Shown here: positions 24,162-35,738 of the stretch, in pieces
Layout of the letters: the number at the start of each line of letters is the position of its first letter
Numbering within the stretch: position 1 is the stretch's first letter
From: Antitrichia curtipendula
Lineage: Eukaryota; Streptophyta; Bryopsida; Hypnales; Leucodontaceae
DNA length: 64,000 nt
NCBI GenBank assembly: GCA_951230915.1
Contig: OX579636.1
Span: 34,283,567-34,347,566, forward strand
Reading direction: 5' to 3'
The notes under the pieces: model-generated
What the model saw: the letters and a program-made list of their open reading frames with translations, nothing else
What the model was told of the DNA's origin: nothing
Databases searched by the model: none
Program-made: the position numbers and the translations under genes

Positions 24162-24490
24162 AGGTACAAGGCTCAAGATTAGTTCGGGCATTAAGAACCG
24201 CCCACCTGTAAAATGCACATGATTTGTACATGCTGTTTTTTCATAGCCTTCACTGGTGTACAAACAGTGTACATTTCAGGGGTGAACGATTTTGGAGCCC
24301 TATACCAGTTCAACTTCAAAATTTCATAACTAATTCCAAAAAGCTCCAAAAAATATGAAACGACTCAGGTTAAATGCCAAATTCACTTCTCTTTCAAGGA
24401 AAATTTACTAAAAAATATTTCAAGAAGTTTCGCCTTTCCAAAATTCAGTTTCAGCGGCTCCTAGGTGGGCGATTTCTGGACCTGTAACCT
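24162..24490. mobile_element. AGGTA-ended MITE present only in unit A (empty site in unit C)
   Basis: The left end is AGGTACAAGGCTC and the right end read inward is AGGTTACAGGTCC. Unit A reads ...CCT-TA-[element]-TA-TACCC, whereas unit C reads ...CCT-TA-TACCC at 58104. It therefore inserted after the duplication, with a TA target duplication. It is the same family as 2679-3009, in reverse orientation. It landed in the TA that already flanked the element at 23604-24159. Confidence 0.85.
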
Positions 24491-24569
24491 TATACCCTGG
24501 CGATCACGGGGATTGATTCACGACACAGATTAAACCTGCAAGCTAAGCTTAAATGCCGTAACGCATAAC

Positions 24570-25400
24570 ATAAGTTAGAAGCACGTGCAGGCACAGGAAT
24601 TCAACTGAAGACACAACAAGCTATTGATGCTCCAGCTAGAGAGCAGAAAACCCAGTCCAGAAACAGGGGACTGGAGGACTAAGTTACAATAAGGAGCTCC
24701 CCATGAGCCTGATGAATTTACTTGGACGGAGGTTGCCTTTAAAATACTGTTTACAGTACTCCTCCAATATAGAATGAGGTTCCACTGCTCCAGTCTCCAG
24801 ATCCAACTCCTTTCATGGTTTGCAAATAAATGGACGTGCAGAAGATTGCCATCAGACACAGCATTATCCAAGTCAATGCCACAATTAACTTAAACATGCA
24901 CATTATAGTACTCAGAATATGACTGAAAGCCAGGATGAAATCAGTTTTTTATTTTTTGTTCTTTCATTTGTTCTTGTTGAAACATACAACCTTCGAGGGC
25001 TGGGTTGAAACTGGAAAGGATGAAATTTTTGGAGGTACTACTCTGTAGAGAAACAACAGTGAAGCTCGGAACAACGGCCCAGTCAATAGGAGCGACATGT
25101 GCTCTGTGCCTCTGAACGCAAGACTCGAGGGACGCATCTCAGGTGGAAAATTATAGGCTAGACGAACTGAATCGATGTTTGTGGATTCCAATGCTTCCAT
25201 CACAATCATGATGACCTAAACCATCCACAAATTGCATAAGGACAGCAGTGTCGTCACATCTTAACCCACTCTCAAACGTGACAATAGGACGCGAGTGCAG
25301 CAAGGGAACCGCTGGCAACCAAGTGTTCGAACCAAACTCAAACATCAAAACCCTTTTGTTACTCATCGAATTTAGGGTTTAGAGCACATCAACATTCCCG
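24570..25400 (-). pseudogene. Fragmentary minus-strand coding sequence downstream of membrane gene A
   Basis: On the minus strand 25366-25151 reads KRVLMFEFGSNTWLPAVPLL, and another frame continues from 25209 (NIDSVRLAYNFPPEMRPSSL). Unit C keeps a better open piece at 58501-58319 with a membrane-like segment (WIMLCLIAIFWTFIYLQTM) and an acidic end, while unit A's equivalent (24870-24690) is frame-disrupted. These could be later exons of the membrane-protein gene or a separate dead gene. The VFEF-x-x-W pattern is faintly kelch-like, but I cannot assign a family. Confidence 0.3.
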
Positions 25401-26011
25401 CAGATTGCAAACAACGGGACTGCTACATCGCTCAAAGGACCTGACATCAGTTCTAGTCAGTCGAACTGCTGGAGAGGGAATCAAACCTAAGCATGTGTTG
25501 TATGGAACTTTGCTTACAAAACTTGCATTTCTTTATAGTTTATAAACGCACACCAGCAGTAATTACACAACAGAGAAATTCGAATCTACAGGTTTTCTTC
25601 ATAGCTTCCATCACGGACACAAAGATTGCTGCACATACTCCGCAAGGCCTGTAGTTCATCCTAGAAAGTTTACATCTCCCATACTAGCCATCCAAAACGG
25701 ATTCTTCATAAATCTAAGCTCCCAGCCGATCTTGTGTTGATTACCTAGCCTCAACAACAGGTTTAATGTCGCTTAATCAAGACCGAACGAGAATGGGCAT
25801 CTTGTTTTGGGTCATGAATTTGATTCGGAGATGAAGGAATTGAAATAAAAGCAGAGATGTGTAAGGAAATACTTCGGCACTGACCCTGGGAGTACCTTCG
25901 ATCACCATCATGTTGAGCTGCTTTTGATTCCAACCATCTGAAGCATTCGACCTTCTGTTCAGCATGGCCTCAAGCTAAGCCCAGTGAAAGTGATGTCGAA
26001 ATAAGGACGAA

Positions 26012-27192
26012 CTACCGCACTGCAAAGGATTCTCCACGACCTTGAATGAGCACGAGGTCTTCGTTGAGGTAGTCAAGAGTGGAAGCTGCATGAAAATAAT
26101 ACCATTCCCGTCTACGTTCAAATTTTTCCAAGATAGGAATTTGAATGTAACATATTCTCCTCAATCGCTTTGTTAACCGCTTTGCAGTTAGGGGATCAAC
26201 ATTTGTGTAAGTTCGACTTCTTATCAAACTAGACTTAAATAAACGATGACCTATGAAACTTTCATAGTCCAACTTCGTCCAAAGATCAATAAACTTCCTA
26301 CTAAGCCTCAACTCGTGAACTACCCATATCTGATCTTCATATTTATGTGCAAAGGCGGTACATTTGGTGTATGCTAAACGACATACATAAAATTCTGGAA
26401 GCTCATCGTCATCTTCTGATATGACCTTAAACTCTGCAGATTCTGAAGCTAGGAAGCATTCTCTGGTCATGAAGAAATCAGAAATCATACTGGGATTTGA
26501 AATGGACAAGTAATTGAGGTCGTTCGAAGTTAAACCCATTCCAACACTTTTCAACCATCTGAACAATCTATACGTTTCACCTCGAAGTATCGGCTTGAAC
26601 GTATTCAAAACCAACAAGGCAATCTTGGAGTGCGGGGATTGCCACCAATCAATGACCATGAATATGATATTGGGCAAGGTGATGATAAGAGTAGCGATGA
26701 ATATGCTCAACTTCACCTTGTACTGACTCCAATTATGGTACTCTGCAACAAAGTTCAAGGTGACAAGGAGAAGGATCAAGAATACAGATAGATCCATTGC
26801 GACTAGTGTAATTGACTAGACCGAAGGAGACGTCGGGTAAAAATTCACTAGAATACCTCCAAAAAGAACCTTGACTCAGACAAAGGACAATTATATTGAC
26901 TTATCACAAGTAAAACAAGCAGCTTTCTTTGGAGCCTATCACTCTCGCAGTGGATGAATTTCAAGCATGGTGAGTTCCCGGTGAGACCTTTCGATGTGTA
27001 GGCATGGTGATCTATAACCACAGGGAGAGATCTAAAGTCGATCCAGGATACTACAAGAATCAATTCAATCTCCTATTGGAGACTATGGAAGCGCCCAGTG
27101 CACAAGCTACAGCTTACGGGAGATAAAATTGAACAAATGAATTGCACACTTGCAAGTACAAGGGTCGCAAATTCTATGATGACTGACAACAT
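26012..27192 (-). CDS. XK-related-like small membrane protein, copy A (two-exon model)
   Basis: Exon 2 (26815-26012) holds a long open frame. Its ATG at 26797 gives 261 residues, but an upstream exon fits better: exon 1 27192-27118 (MLSVIIEFATLVLASV..., 25 codons) ends at a GTAAGC donor and joins in phase to TCTAG|TC at 26815 after a pyrimidine tract, adding SITLVA before MDLSVF. The model gives 292 residues. Predicted membrane segments are about residues 4-22, 34-50 and 62-82. A W-W-x-S-P then VLNTFKPILRGE follows, resembling the N-terminal part of animal XK-related proteins (tentative). The C-terminal 150 residues are soluble, basic and Arg-rich (RLRRIC, FERRREWYYFH). Function unknown. It differs from copy B at 11 of 261 residues and far more from copy C, although the flanks are those of C. 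Confidence 0.6.
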
Positions 27193-28715
27193 GCCATGGC
27201 CATTTAACCGATCGAAGCTGTAACACGAGCTGAGTGACAAAAACGAAAAGTGAGGAGCTCTAAAGCTTACTTGTGCCACAAGAAGACCATTTCAGGTTGC
27301 TTTTGTAGAGTACTTCTCCCGCACGTGCAGAATCTTTCTTTTGCAACTTGGAGATGATGGAGTGACGTTCAGTCGGAGATTTATCATAAACTATATACAT
27401 GTAAAGCAAGGAAAAATAGCTACTTGCTTGCTTTAATGATTAGAATGCGTACTTTAGTCGGTATGAAACTGAGGCAGGAAAGTTAACCCGAAGTCAACAG
27501 GAATCAAGGCTGAGCTCGTTGGAGATGCCAAGAAATCTAGAGACTGAAGTCACTCTCATATGTTTTTCATACCCCTCAAAAATTTCCATAATTAATTGAT
27601 AAATTAGATTGTTTGCTTATAGAACGAAATACTGAACATGCTGTGGTATAAGTAACACGCTTGCAGAAAAAAAAGATTCAATTTTTTTTCAAATAGTTTT
27701 CTATTTTTTTCAAATTTAATCAAACTTATAAGTGAAAAAAAACAAAAAAACACTTCTAACATAAGCACAGAATTTTCAAAACTCTTTAGTAATGAGGATG
27801 AATATTCATTTAAGAATCTTATACTGAAAGTTTCATAAATTTTGAAATTTTATTGGGTGAAATTTTATTGACTTATGACTCTAAATAGTTAGTTTCTTTA
27901 TAATTCACTCAAAAAATCTCCAAATAATCATGCCAAAAACATTTATGCACCTTTCAAATTTTACACACATTATTTGGAGCTTTTCGGATTAAATTATAAA
28001 TATCAAAAATATTTGGAGTTGTATTTTAGTCAGTAATAGTTCGTTCAATAAAATTATAAAATTAATGAAATTTATATTATTAAATTCCAAAATAAATTCT
28101 CATTAACTTTACAAAAGAGTTTTGAAAATTTTGTACTTGTGTAAAACAATTTTTTTCACTAAAATATTTTATTCATTTTTTTATTTTAAAATTGTTTCCA
28201 ATTTTTTGAAAAATCAGTTTACTCAAGTGGGTTACTTGTACTTCTACATGACCAATTTATTTTTTAAATCTCTAATTCTTTAATTAGATAGGGAAATTTT
28301 TATAAGTGTATGAAACATCTTGAGAGCGACTATAGTCACTATATATGCTAGTGATTTGAATTTGAATTTCATATTTGATTTACCAATGAACCAATAGGTA
28401 CTAAACATTTCAACCTTGAAATATGGACGTCTTGTTTCTATTGTACTGTTGTACAATTTCAAGGAAATAGGAAATTTTGTTAAAATGGCCATATTCCATG
28501 TGCCATTTTTAGATTACTTGGTCTAAACTACAAAAGTGTTATCTAGGACTTATATAGATTCAAACATCTAAGACTAATGCAGATTTTAGAAATTAGGGAC
28601 TGGTATAGATTTCAAACCGCATTGTCTAAACAACAAAAGTACCATCTAAAAATGGTATAGATTTCAAAAATCTAAAAAAAATGTTGATTTTAAACATCAT
28701 TTTAGATCGTGTGGT
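27193..28715. other. Upstream region of membrane gene A, no other gene seen
   Basis: Bases 27193-27420 may hold the 5' leader and promoter of gene A: the minus-strand frame extends to an ATG at 27279 in this copy, but unit C has a TAG in that extension, so the leader is probably untranslated. From 27600 on it is very AT-rich and matches unit C closely, with small indels. Confidence 0.4.
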
Positions 28716-29505
28716 CTAACCCCTAAAGTCCCATTGTCCCCTCGGGGGACAAATTGGAGTTTAGGTAGGTACCTACGGGCTGAAATTATACTGTGATTTT
28801 CTGAAACTTTTGAGGACGTGCAGTTTTCTGAGAGGTTCGTGGATATATAATTTTTTTATTGAAATCCGATATTGGATGAAAAAGTTATGGATTTTTTTCG
28901 CTCAAACCAAACTCGAGGGGCAGCCTGGTCAGCCACAATTCCATTGACTGTGGAAGGGGGCAGAGTTTGCACTCTGAACCAGAGGCCGGGGGTGGACAGC
29001 GGGTGACAGTCTGGGACATGCAGTTTTTTGAAACTTTTTGAGGACGCCCAAAGAATGGGCTACAAAATCTCATTGCAAAAAAAAGTATTGTATTGTCATT
29101 TTTCACAACATAGTTGCATTGCAAGATTTTTTTGGAGGTGTTATAAGCCTCCAAATCGGCTGAAAATTAGTGGACATGTTCCTAACATGATCTAACATAT
29201 GTTCAGTTTTTAAATTCAAAGTCTGTAGTGCAAAAAATTTCAACAAATGGCAGTCAAAGTCATCTGAAATTTCAGGGCAGCACCCAAAAAAACTTTTTCC
29301 CGAACTTTGAATGCAATTTTCTTCCAATCCGTACGGTCAAACTTGATGAATTTTTTACCACATGATCTTAGTCAAGTTAAGTACAACATCTTACGGTTAG
29401 ATTTTCAAAAAGAAAGTTTTTTCCGATTTCTTGGGTGAACACAGCAAAAATGGCAGCTTTCAGTGGTTTCTGGCCAGAAAATGGCCGTGGGACTTTAGGG
29501 GCTAA
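28716..29505. mobile_element. YTAA-type element in unit A, CTAA target
   Basis: Flanked on both sides by the direct repeat CTAA. The ends are CCCCTAAAGTCCCA and, complementary, GGGACTTTAGGGG. CTAA on both sides, rather than an inverted pair, shows that the outer four bases are a target duplication and not part of the ends. An orthologous copy is in unit C (62329-63119). The AGGGGCAGC and TGTAGTGCAAAA landmarks are shared with the element at 4393-5315. Confidence 0.85.
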
Positions 29506-30146
29506 GCTATGAAAATTGCCAAAGGTGCGGAGTGATTGCCATTTTAACAAAATTCATCATGGAAGCTTTTAGATGTTAGAAATCAAATCTTCATCATGTT
29601 TTGGGGGGAAGAATTGCTTGAATTCATTTTCAATAAATGGTGTTGGATTTTTTCTTATAATGATACTTTTGACATTTTTACATAAGAGTGTTGATTTCCT
29701 AATTTTGGATTGTTATGATAGATTGACAATGTTCTACACTATAAGATACAACTATGGAGAAAGTTTTAAAATTTTAAAATTTTAAAATATAATTTGTATT
29801 TTATATGAATTTATTAAATTTATAATTTTAAAATTCATAATAGTTTCAATTTTTCAATAAACATTAGATATAGGAAACATTTGATATGTGCTCATAGCTT
29901 TGGAGAATAAATTATAAAAATTTCATTCATTTATAATTATAAAATGGGAACATGCCTAAAGAAGGACTTTGAAGTTTGAAAAAGTAATCATAGGCCCATC
30001 CTTTTAGATTAAGGCTTTTAGCACCTTCTTCCTTAAACATCAATTTTGTACAAATGGTCGTTTGACTCATTTCTAAATACTTTGGTACCTTTCAAAATAA
30101 ATATTTTGAAAAATAAATTTTTATTTGTCGTCAAATTTAGACCTTC

Positions 30147-30176
30147 ATATATATATATATATATATACATATATAT
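30147..30176. repeat. (TA)n microsatellite
   Basis: An AT dinucleotide run of about 30 bp in unit A. The same place in unit C (about 63763) has only a few repeats, showing length change after duplication. Confidence 0.85.
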
Positions 30177-30837
30177 CACAAATTTTGGCTCTAGAATTGC
30201 GTCACTAAAAAAAATTGATCTTATCAAAGAAGTCATTTGTAAACTAGCTAGTGATCAATATAAAACTAAGTAACTTCAAACCAAACAATTCAAACAAATT
30301 CATGGTCATAAACCTATGTAACTTGCAAAACCAAGCTTTGGAAATACATTCACAGCAAAATGTCATATTAGTTCTCCTTGTGAAAGTAAAGCCCAAACTT
30401 GTGCTTTTTTCCTTTGCAACTAACAAGAAAGTTTAGAATCCTCTTTGTGATTTCTTTGTGAAGTTCCCCCAAATCCTACAAGTAGAAATGCAAATTGGTA
30501 CATTTCACAACACATTGATACATCTTGTACTACAGTTGTTTACCATCAAAATCTTGGGTAGATTTCAACATAAGCAATTGTCCCATATAAATTGCTAAGG
30601 GGATCATGAGGTTGGACACATAATAATGTCCTTTGCAAATGAGTGAAGTATTGAATTCTATTTACAAAATTCAAGGATATCTTGAAATATAGAATTAGAG
30701 AATTTTAAAATCTACAAATCCAATTTTTTGAAAAAGCTTCAAGAATCTAAAGATTTCAGTAGGACGTATTGGTACTCTAAGCCTCTAACTGCAAGACTCA
30801 AGGAATGCATTTCAGGTGGAAAAATGAATGCAAGATG

Positions 30838-31197
30838 CTAAATTTGTCTCACGAAGTGCGACTAGTAGGGCGAAAACAAAAGTTCTCTGTGATAAAAGTA
30901 AAATCTTGCCCCCTATTTTGTGCTGTGTCTAGGGTATATCTTTGACCTCTTGTGGTGAATATGGGGTCTCTGATTGCAAATATGAATTCAAAATTTACCA
31001 ATTTTTTCATGAGTGAAAAATTAAAAAAATTCCTGCATTTTTCCATGGGGTGAAATTTGTGCGTTTTCACCTTGCAAAATGAATAAGCTAAGACGGAACT
31101 GAAATGGGATTCGCTCTTTACGCTGACCAAGTGTCTGGAACACCCAAATCCTTGGTGAAAATTTTGCTCTCCACTCCCACTAGAAACGGAGGTTAGA
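30838..31197. mobile_element. Insertion specific to unit B
   Basis: Absent from the equivalent positions in units A (about 25150) and C (about 58780). It shares CCCTATTTTGTG and TCTGATTGCAAATATGAATTC with the element at 48091-48295, so both belong to one small-element family. I could not fix its exact ends. Confidence 0.5.
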
Positions 31198-32029
31198 GAG
31201 AAAGTTGCATGTGGATTCAAATGCTTCCTTCACAATCGTGATGACCTAAAGCACCTACAAATTGCATTGTGAGATCCCTGTCATCACATCAGAACCCAAC
31301 GATAGGTTACAAGTGTAGCAGGGGAATCGCTGGCAACCAAGTGTTCAAACCAAACGCAAACATCAAAACCTTTCTGTTACTCATCGAATTTAGGGTTTCG
31401 AGCACACGTACATTCCAACACATTACAAGAGTCAGGGGAGCTACATCGCTCGAAGGACCTGACATCAGGTCTTGTCAGTCGAACTGCTTGCGAAGTGATC
31501 AAACCTATTTAAGCATGTGTTACATGGAACTCTGCTTAGGAAACCTGTACTTCGTAATAAACGCACACCAACAACAATTGCACAGAGAAGGTTGAATCTA
31601 CAGATTTTTTTTGAGAGCTTCAATTAAGAACACAAAGTCTGCTGCACATACTCCTGTATTTGATCCTAAAGAGATTTAAATCCCCCATAATACCATCCAA
31701 ATGGATTCTTCATAAACCTAAGCTCCCTATCGACTTGGTGTTGATTACATAGCCTCAACAACAGGTTTAACATCGCCTAATTAAAACTGAACAAGAATGT
31801 GCATCTTGTTCGAGGCCATGAATTTGATTTGAACTTTCAGAGATGAAGGAATTGAAATAAAAACAGAGATATACTAATAAGGAAGTACTTAGGCACTGGT
31901 CCCGCAAGCATCAGTGATCACCTTGTTCAGCTACTTTTGATTCCAACCATCTGAAGCATTCGACCTTCTGTTCAGCATGGCCTCAGGCTAAGCCCCAGTG
32001 ACAGTGATGTTGGAATAATTGATGATTTA

Positions 32030-32815
32030 CTACTGCACTGCAATGGGTTCTCCTTGACCTTGAATGAGCACGAGGTCTTCATTGAGGTAGTCAAGAGTGG
32101 AAGCTGCATGAAAATAATACCATTCCCGTCTACGTTCAAATTTTTCCAAGATAGGAATTTGAATGTAACATATTCTCATCAATCGCTTTGTTAACCGCTT
32201 TGCAGTTAGGGGATCAACATTTGTGTAAGTTCGACTTCTTATCCAACTAGACTTAAATAAACGATGACCTATGAAACTTTCATAGTCCAACTTCGTCCAA
32301 AGATCAATAAACTTCCTACTAAGCCTCAACTCGTGAACTACCCATATCTGATCTTCATATTTATGTGCAAAGGCGGTACATTTGGTGTATGCTAAACGAC
32401 ATACATAAAATTCTGGAAGCTCATCGTCATCTTCTGATATGACCTTAAACTCTGCAGATTCTGAAGCTAGGAAGCATTCTCTGGTCATGAAGAAATCAGA
32501 AATCATACTGGGATTTGAAATGGGCAAGTAATTGAGGTCGTCCGAAGTTAAACCCATTCCAACACTTTTCAACCATCTGAACAATCTATACGTTTCACCT
32601 CGAAGTATCAGCTTGAACGTATTCAAAACCAACAAGGCAATTTTGGAGTGTGGGGATTGCCACCAATCAATGACCATGAACATGATATTGGACAAGGTGA
32701 TGATAAGAGTAGCGATGAATATGCTCAACTTCACCTTGTACTGACTCCAATTATGGTACTCTGCAACGAAATTCAAGGTGACAAGGAGAAGGATCAAGAA
32801 TACAGATAGATCCAT
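32030..32815 (-). CDS. XK-related-like small membrane protein, copy B (exon 2 equivalent)
   Basis: Uninterrupted 261-codon frame with an ATG at the point where homology to unit A ends. Two predicted membrane segments lie at about residues 3-20 and 31-50. It has the same acidic stretch EDDDELPEF and basic tail as copy A. The homologous first exon is absent. It may start at this ATG, may have acquired a new 5' region from the GC-richer sequence at 32830-33060, or may be an unexpressed partial copy. The coding part is nearly identical to copy A while its downstream flank is much more diverged. Confidence 0.55.
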   Translation of the reverse strand: MDLSVFLILLLVTLNFVAEYHNWSQYKVKLSIFIATLIITLSNIMFMVIDWWQSPHSKIALLVLNTFKLILRGETYRLFRWLKSVGMGLTSDDLNYLPISNPSMISDFFMTRECFLASESAEFKVISEDDDELPEFYVCRLAYTKCTAFAHKYEDQIWVVHELRLSRKFIDLWTKLDYESFIGHRLFKSSWIRSRTYTNVDPLTAKRLTKRLMRICYIQIPILEKFERRREWYYFHAASTLDYLNEDLVLIQGQGEPIAVQ

Positions 32816-32820
32816 TAGTG

Positions 32821-33105
32821 CCTGATTCGATCAATGAACTAGAACAGACTCGTAGAAATTGCGAAGCTCACTACCAAGCTGTCTAAAATAAACCTTGACA
32901 GAGATACTAACTCGTGCATCGAATTAGCAGTCGTGAAGGAGACATCACCGAAGAGCGGAGACGGAGGAACGGACCGTGAGCGAACAACAAGACAAGAGCA
33001 AATAATGAGGAGGCAGGAACTTTGCGAAGGGAGCCTTACGAAGCTTCTCCAGCGGCGCCAAAAACCTAATATTCAAAAATTTGAACGCGCACGAATAAGG
33101 GCCAG
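32821..33105. other. Sequence between copy B and the Harbinger transposon
   Basis: It is GC-richer than its surroundings and not shared with units A or C. On the minus strand it is the natural place for a promoter and leader of copy B. I see no defined motif. Confidence 0.3.
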
Positions 33106-33115
33106 CTTACATGTG

Positions 33116-33129
33116 GCCTCGGTGGGCAA
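33116..33129 (+). repeat. Left terminal inverted repeat of the Harbinger element
   Basis: GCCTCGGTGGGCAA, an exact inverted match to 38458-38471 about 5.3 kb away. The two genes lie between them. Confidence 0.75.
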
Positions 33130-33829
33130 TTGGGCCACTAGTGTCCAAAATTTCAGCAGACCGATGAGCATCTGAGTTAGCCCTAGCGCGCCGCTCGGGG
33201 AGGATTCCCAACCGATCAATGGGCAAAATCAGTCACCGCACAAGAATATTCAATCTATCCACCGATATCGGTCAATGGTTTTCATTGGACAGAAATTATT
33301 GCTTAGAATATCTTACTTGCTATTGCCGGTTGCTTTGAAACTTTTACTTACTACACAAGGTCAATGAAAAGTACTTAACGGAGCTAATGGAAATTTCCTC
33401 TGTCTTTTAGGCTTCGAGGAGTGCTGTGGAGTGATAATGTTGCAGTTCTGAAGTTGTGAACGTGTGTGCTGGAGCTCCCTTGCAGAGTTTATGCTGGAGT
33501 TGTCTAGGAGGTTTTTTGGTGGAGTTATCTTGAAGATTTATTGTTGGAGTTTTCGAGCTTGAGATTTTTGAGTTCAATTGTATACTACCGACACTCAGGT
33601 ACTTCATTTTCATTGATTCTTCTACTCCCTTTTTTATTCCCTCTACAGTACCTGAGTTTCCTTCTTCTGGCATGATGGAAACAATTTGACTTTGTTTGTA
33701 CTTTCTTTTGGGTTTGGACATTCAAATAGAAACTTAAAAAAATTTCAGACTCACTACCTGCTTGGAAACAATTTTGACTTCTGCTTGCTTGCTTCTAAGT
33801 TTGGACCTACTTTGAAGCTTCTACCTGCT

Positions 33830-33981
33830 GTTATAAAAATGTTATAAAATTTCAGCCTCTACCTGCTGTTATAAAAATGTTATAAAATTTCAGCCTCTAC
33901 CTGCTGTTATAAAAATGTTATAAAATTTCAGCCTCTATCTGCTGTTATAAAAATGTTATAAAATTTCAGCCTCTACCTGCT
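33830..33981 (+). repeat. Four-copy 38-bp tandem repeat
   Basis: Units start at 33830, 33868, 33906 and 33944. Each unit contains GTTATAAAAATGTTATAAAA followed by a TTTCAGCCTCTACCTGCT part. Copies are almost identical (one C/T change, TATCTGC in the third). It lies in the subterminal region before the first gene, where transposase- or Myb-binding arrays often occur. Each unit also offers TATAAAA boxes. Confidence 0.9.
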
Positions 33982-34011
33982 GTGAGGGAGTACCAAAGAA
34001 AAAAGCTTCAT

Positions 34012-34408
34012 ATAAAATAGTATGCTCTTAAAGCGACCATTTAAGGGCTGGTCTGCCTTTTTCACAGGCTTTCATGGACGAAAATATTTTTAGATCATTT
34101 TTCAGAGAAAGAAAAATAGATGTGGTTATGTATTTTTCCAAGCATTTTTGAACTACTTATGAATTTTCAAAGATTCAGGACATAGGTACCTATTTGTGAC
34201 CATAGGTCTTCCAAAATTTGTTCACTTGCAACTTGTAAAGAGATGCGCAGAAATCAAAGACAATGATTGGCTCTTGCAATAGAAAAACAATTTTTCCTCA
34301 ATGCATTCAATTGCTAAACTAGTCCATTTAAGGATCACCCCATTTCTATTCTTCACCTAAAAATAGGGACGGTTTAAAGAAGATGGGCGCTTTTAGAGCA
34401 CACTACCT
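34012..34408. mobile_element. AGGTAG-ended MITE (AGCGAC group) nested in the Harbinger leader
   Basis: The right end read inward is AGGTAGTGTGCTCTAAAAGC with a TA flank. The left end is worn but keeps TAGTATGCTCTTAAAGCGAC. The body matches 47665-48074 (TTAAGGGCTG, TGCAATAGAAAAACAATTTTTCC in part). It lies between the 38-bp array and the first gene. Confidence 0.7.
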
Positions 34409-34741
34409 TACCTCATAGTGAGTGCTTTTTGAAGTGAGTACTTGCTTTTTGGGTTCTTAATATTTTTACAACTTCATATTTTTTGAAATGTGTTGTTGTT
34501 GGTTTGATTGAGTGAATAAGAAATACGATGTTGCTAGTTGAATACAATGAAAAGAGAATATGTTGGTATAAAAAAGAAGCAGTACAGTGCTTCTTTCATT
34601 TCATACAAGGTAATTTCAAGTCTCATTTCAACACAACAGAGTGTGGTTAAGTTTCAAAAAACATATTCAGAATTTGTTAATATGAAAAAACATTCACTTG
34701 TTTCTAAATTGATATACATTAATAACTTCTTGGTGTAGAAA

Positions 34742-35738
34742 ATGGAGTCTCAAAGAATTCCTATTCATCCAAATTGGAACCCTGAATCCATAAATCTTGA
34801 GGCTCAACCACAAGATGACATTCATGTGGAATTGGGAGAGCCTCAAGGAGGAGTGGATGGTAGAGTGTATGCGAGTGGTAGATGGTCGGTACCACATATT
34901 CTATCTTTGTGTCATGCAAAGATATTGGACTTTGAGAAGCATGGACCAACAACAAGTCAACGCACTCAAATGACCACAGCACCAAAAAGATGGAAGGCTA
35001 TGGCTGATGATTTATGGGAAAAAGGTGTTCATCGCAATGAACAACAAATCCAAGACAAATGGGAGCAATTATCTCCAGACTTCAAAAAAGTCTATGATTA
35101 CGAGAAAAAAATTCCCTCCTGTCAAAAAAGTTATTTTGCGATGAGTCCACTAGAGAAGAAGAATCACGTGAGGAGGTTTCCACGAGCTCCCTTGGATGAG
35201 GTTGTATACCTTGCCTTGATGGAATGGTACCCGAATATCTCTAGTGCTGTGGACCCAGGAAAGCTTCCACTCGATACTGGTCTGATGTCTCCATCCACTG
35301 GTATGTTTATCACCTCTTCACATTTTCATAATCCCATCTAAACCATTTTTACATATTTCACTATTGCATTGAAAGATTACTAATATATCCTTCAATATTG
35401 TAGGGAATGGCGAATCATCCATGAGTTACTCTACCAAAAAACGGCGTTTATCCATGAAGGGTGCTGATGGTGCATTGGCATCAATGGATAAAACCAGACT
35501 TGAGTTTGTCGAAGCCATAAGTTCTGGGCATAATCGTGAGGATATGCGCCATAAAGAAATTATAGAATTGGACAGACAAAAACTACAATCAGAAGAAGCA
35601 CGCCATTCTGATTTAATGAAGCTTGAACGTGAGAGAATGGAGAGTGCTAGTAACACCGGAGAGGCTTATGTGAATGCCTTGTTGAGTTTGAGCGATGCCA
35701 TGAAAACTATTGGCAATGCACTTTCCAATAGGCGATAG
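34742..35738 (+). CDS. Harbinger Myb/SANT-like DNA-binding protein (two exons)
   Basis: Exons 34742-35300 and 35404-35738, with a 103-bp GT-AG intron. The join G|GG restores the frame and gives 297 residues, where exon 1 alone would run into a stop after 199. Residues about 67-130 form a trihelix/SANT-like domain (RWKAMADDLWEKGVHRN, QIQDKWEQLSPDFKKVYDYE). The C-terminal part is basic (KKRRLSMKG) and then a charged coiled coil (about residues 215-280) that may mediate dimerisation or transposase binding. In characterised PIF/Harbinger elements this protein carries the transposase into the nucleus and helps it bind the ends. Lies 433 bp upstream of the transposase on the same strand. Confidence 0.92.

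Larger units (their letters stand above)
22610..30430. repeat. Segmental duplication, unit A (matches unit C at 56237-64000)
   Basis: Direct repeat of the block from 56237 to the window end, in the same order and orientation. It starts at TTTAGATGGTAAAATGAAT. Many stretches are identical or nearly so (for example 25380-25560 against 58990-59160, apart from a 7-bp indel). Differences are clean insertions: unit A has an extra element at 24162-24490, unit C has one at 57115-57522. Unit A is followed by a shorter related unit B (about 30757-32820). Confidence 0.9.
30757..32820. repeat. Partial duplicate, unit B
   Basis: It is homologous to 25100-26797 of unit A and to the same part of unit C. 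Its non-coding part is clearly more diverged (many substitutions and indels, and an extra block at about 30838-31197). Homology stops at the ATG of the membrane gene (32815), so exon 1 and everything upstream is missing. Confidence 0.8.

Noticed and set aside
26514..26726. Plus-strand frame MRSFEVKPIPTLFNHL..., repeated at 32532 and 60112
   Set aside because: Its conservation follows from the membrane-protein frame on the opposite strand in all three copies. It has no features of its own.
31269..31595. 108-codon plus-strand frame in unit B
   Set aside because: Open by chance: the homologous sequence in A and C reads in other frames with stops.
33407..33721. 104-codon minus-strand frame within the Harbinger leader
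   Set aside because: Opposite to the transposon's genes, Ser/Lys/Thr-rich, no domain. Such a gene is not known in this superfamily.
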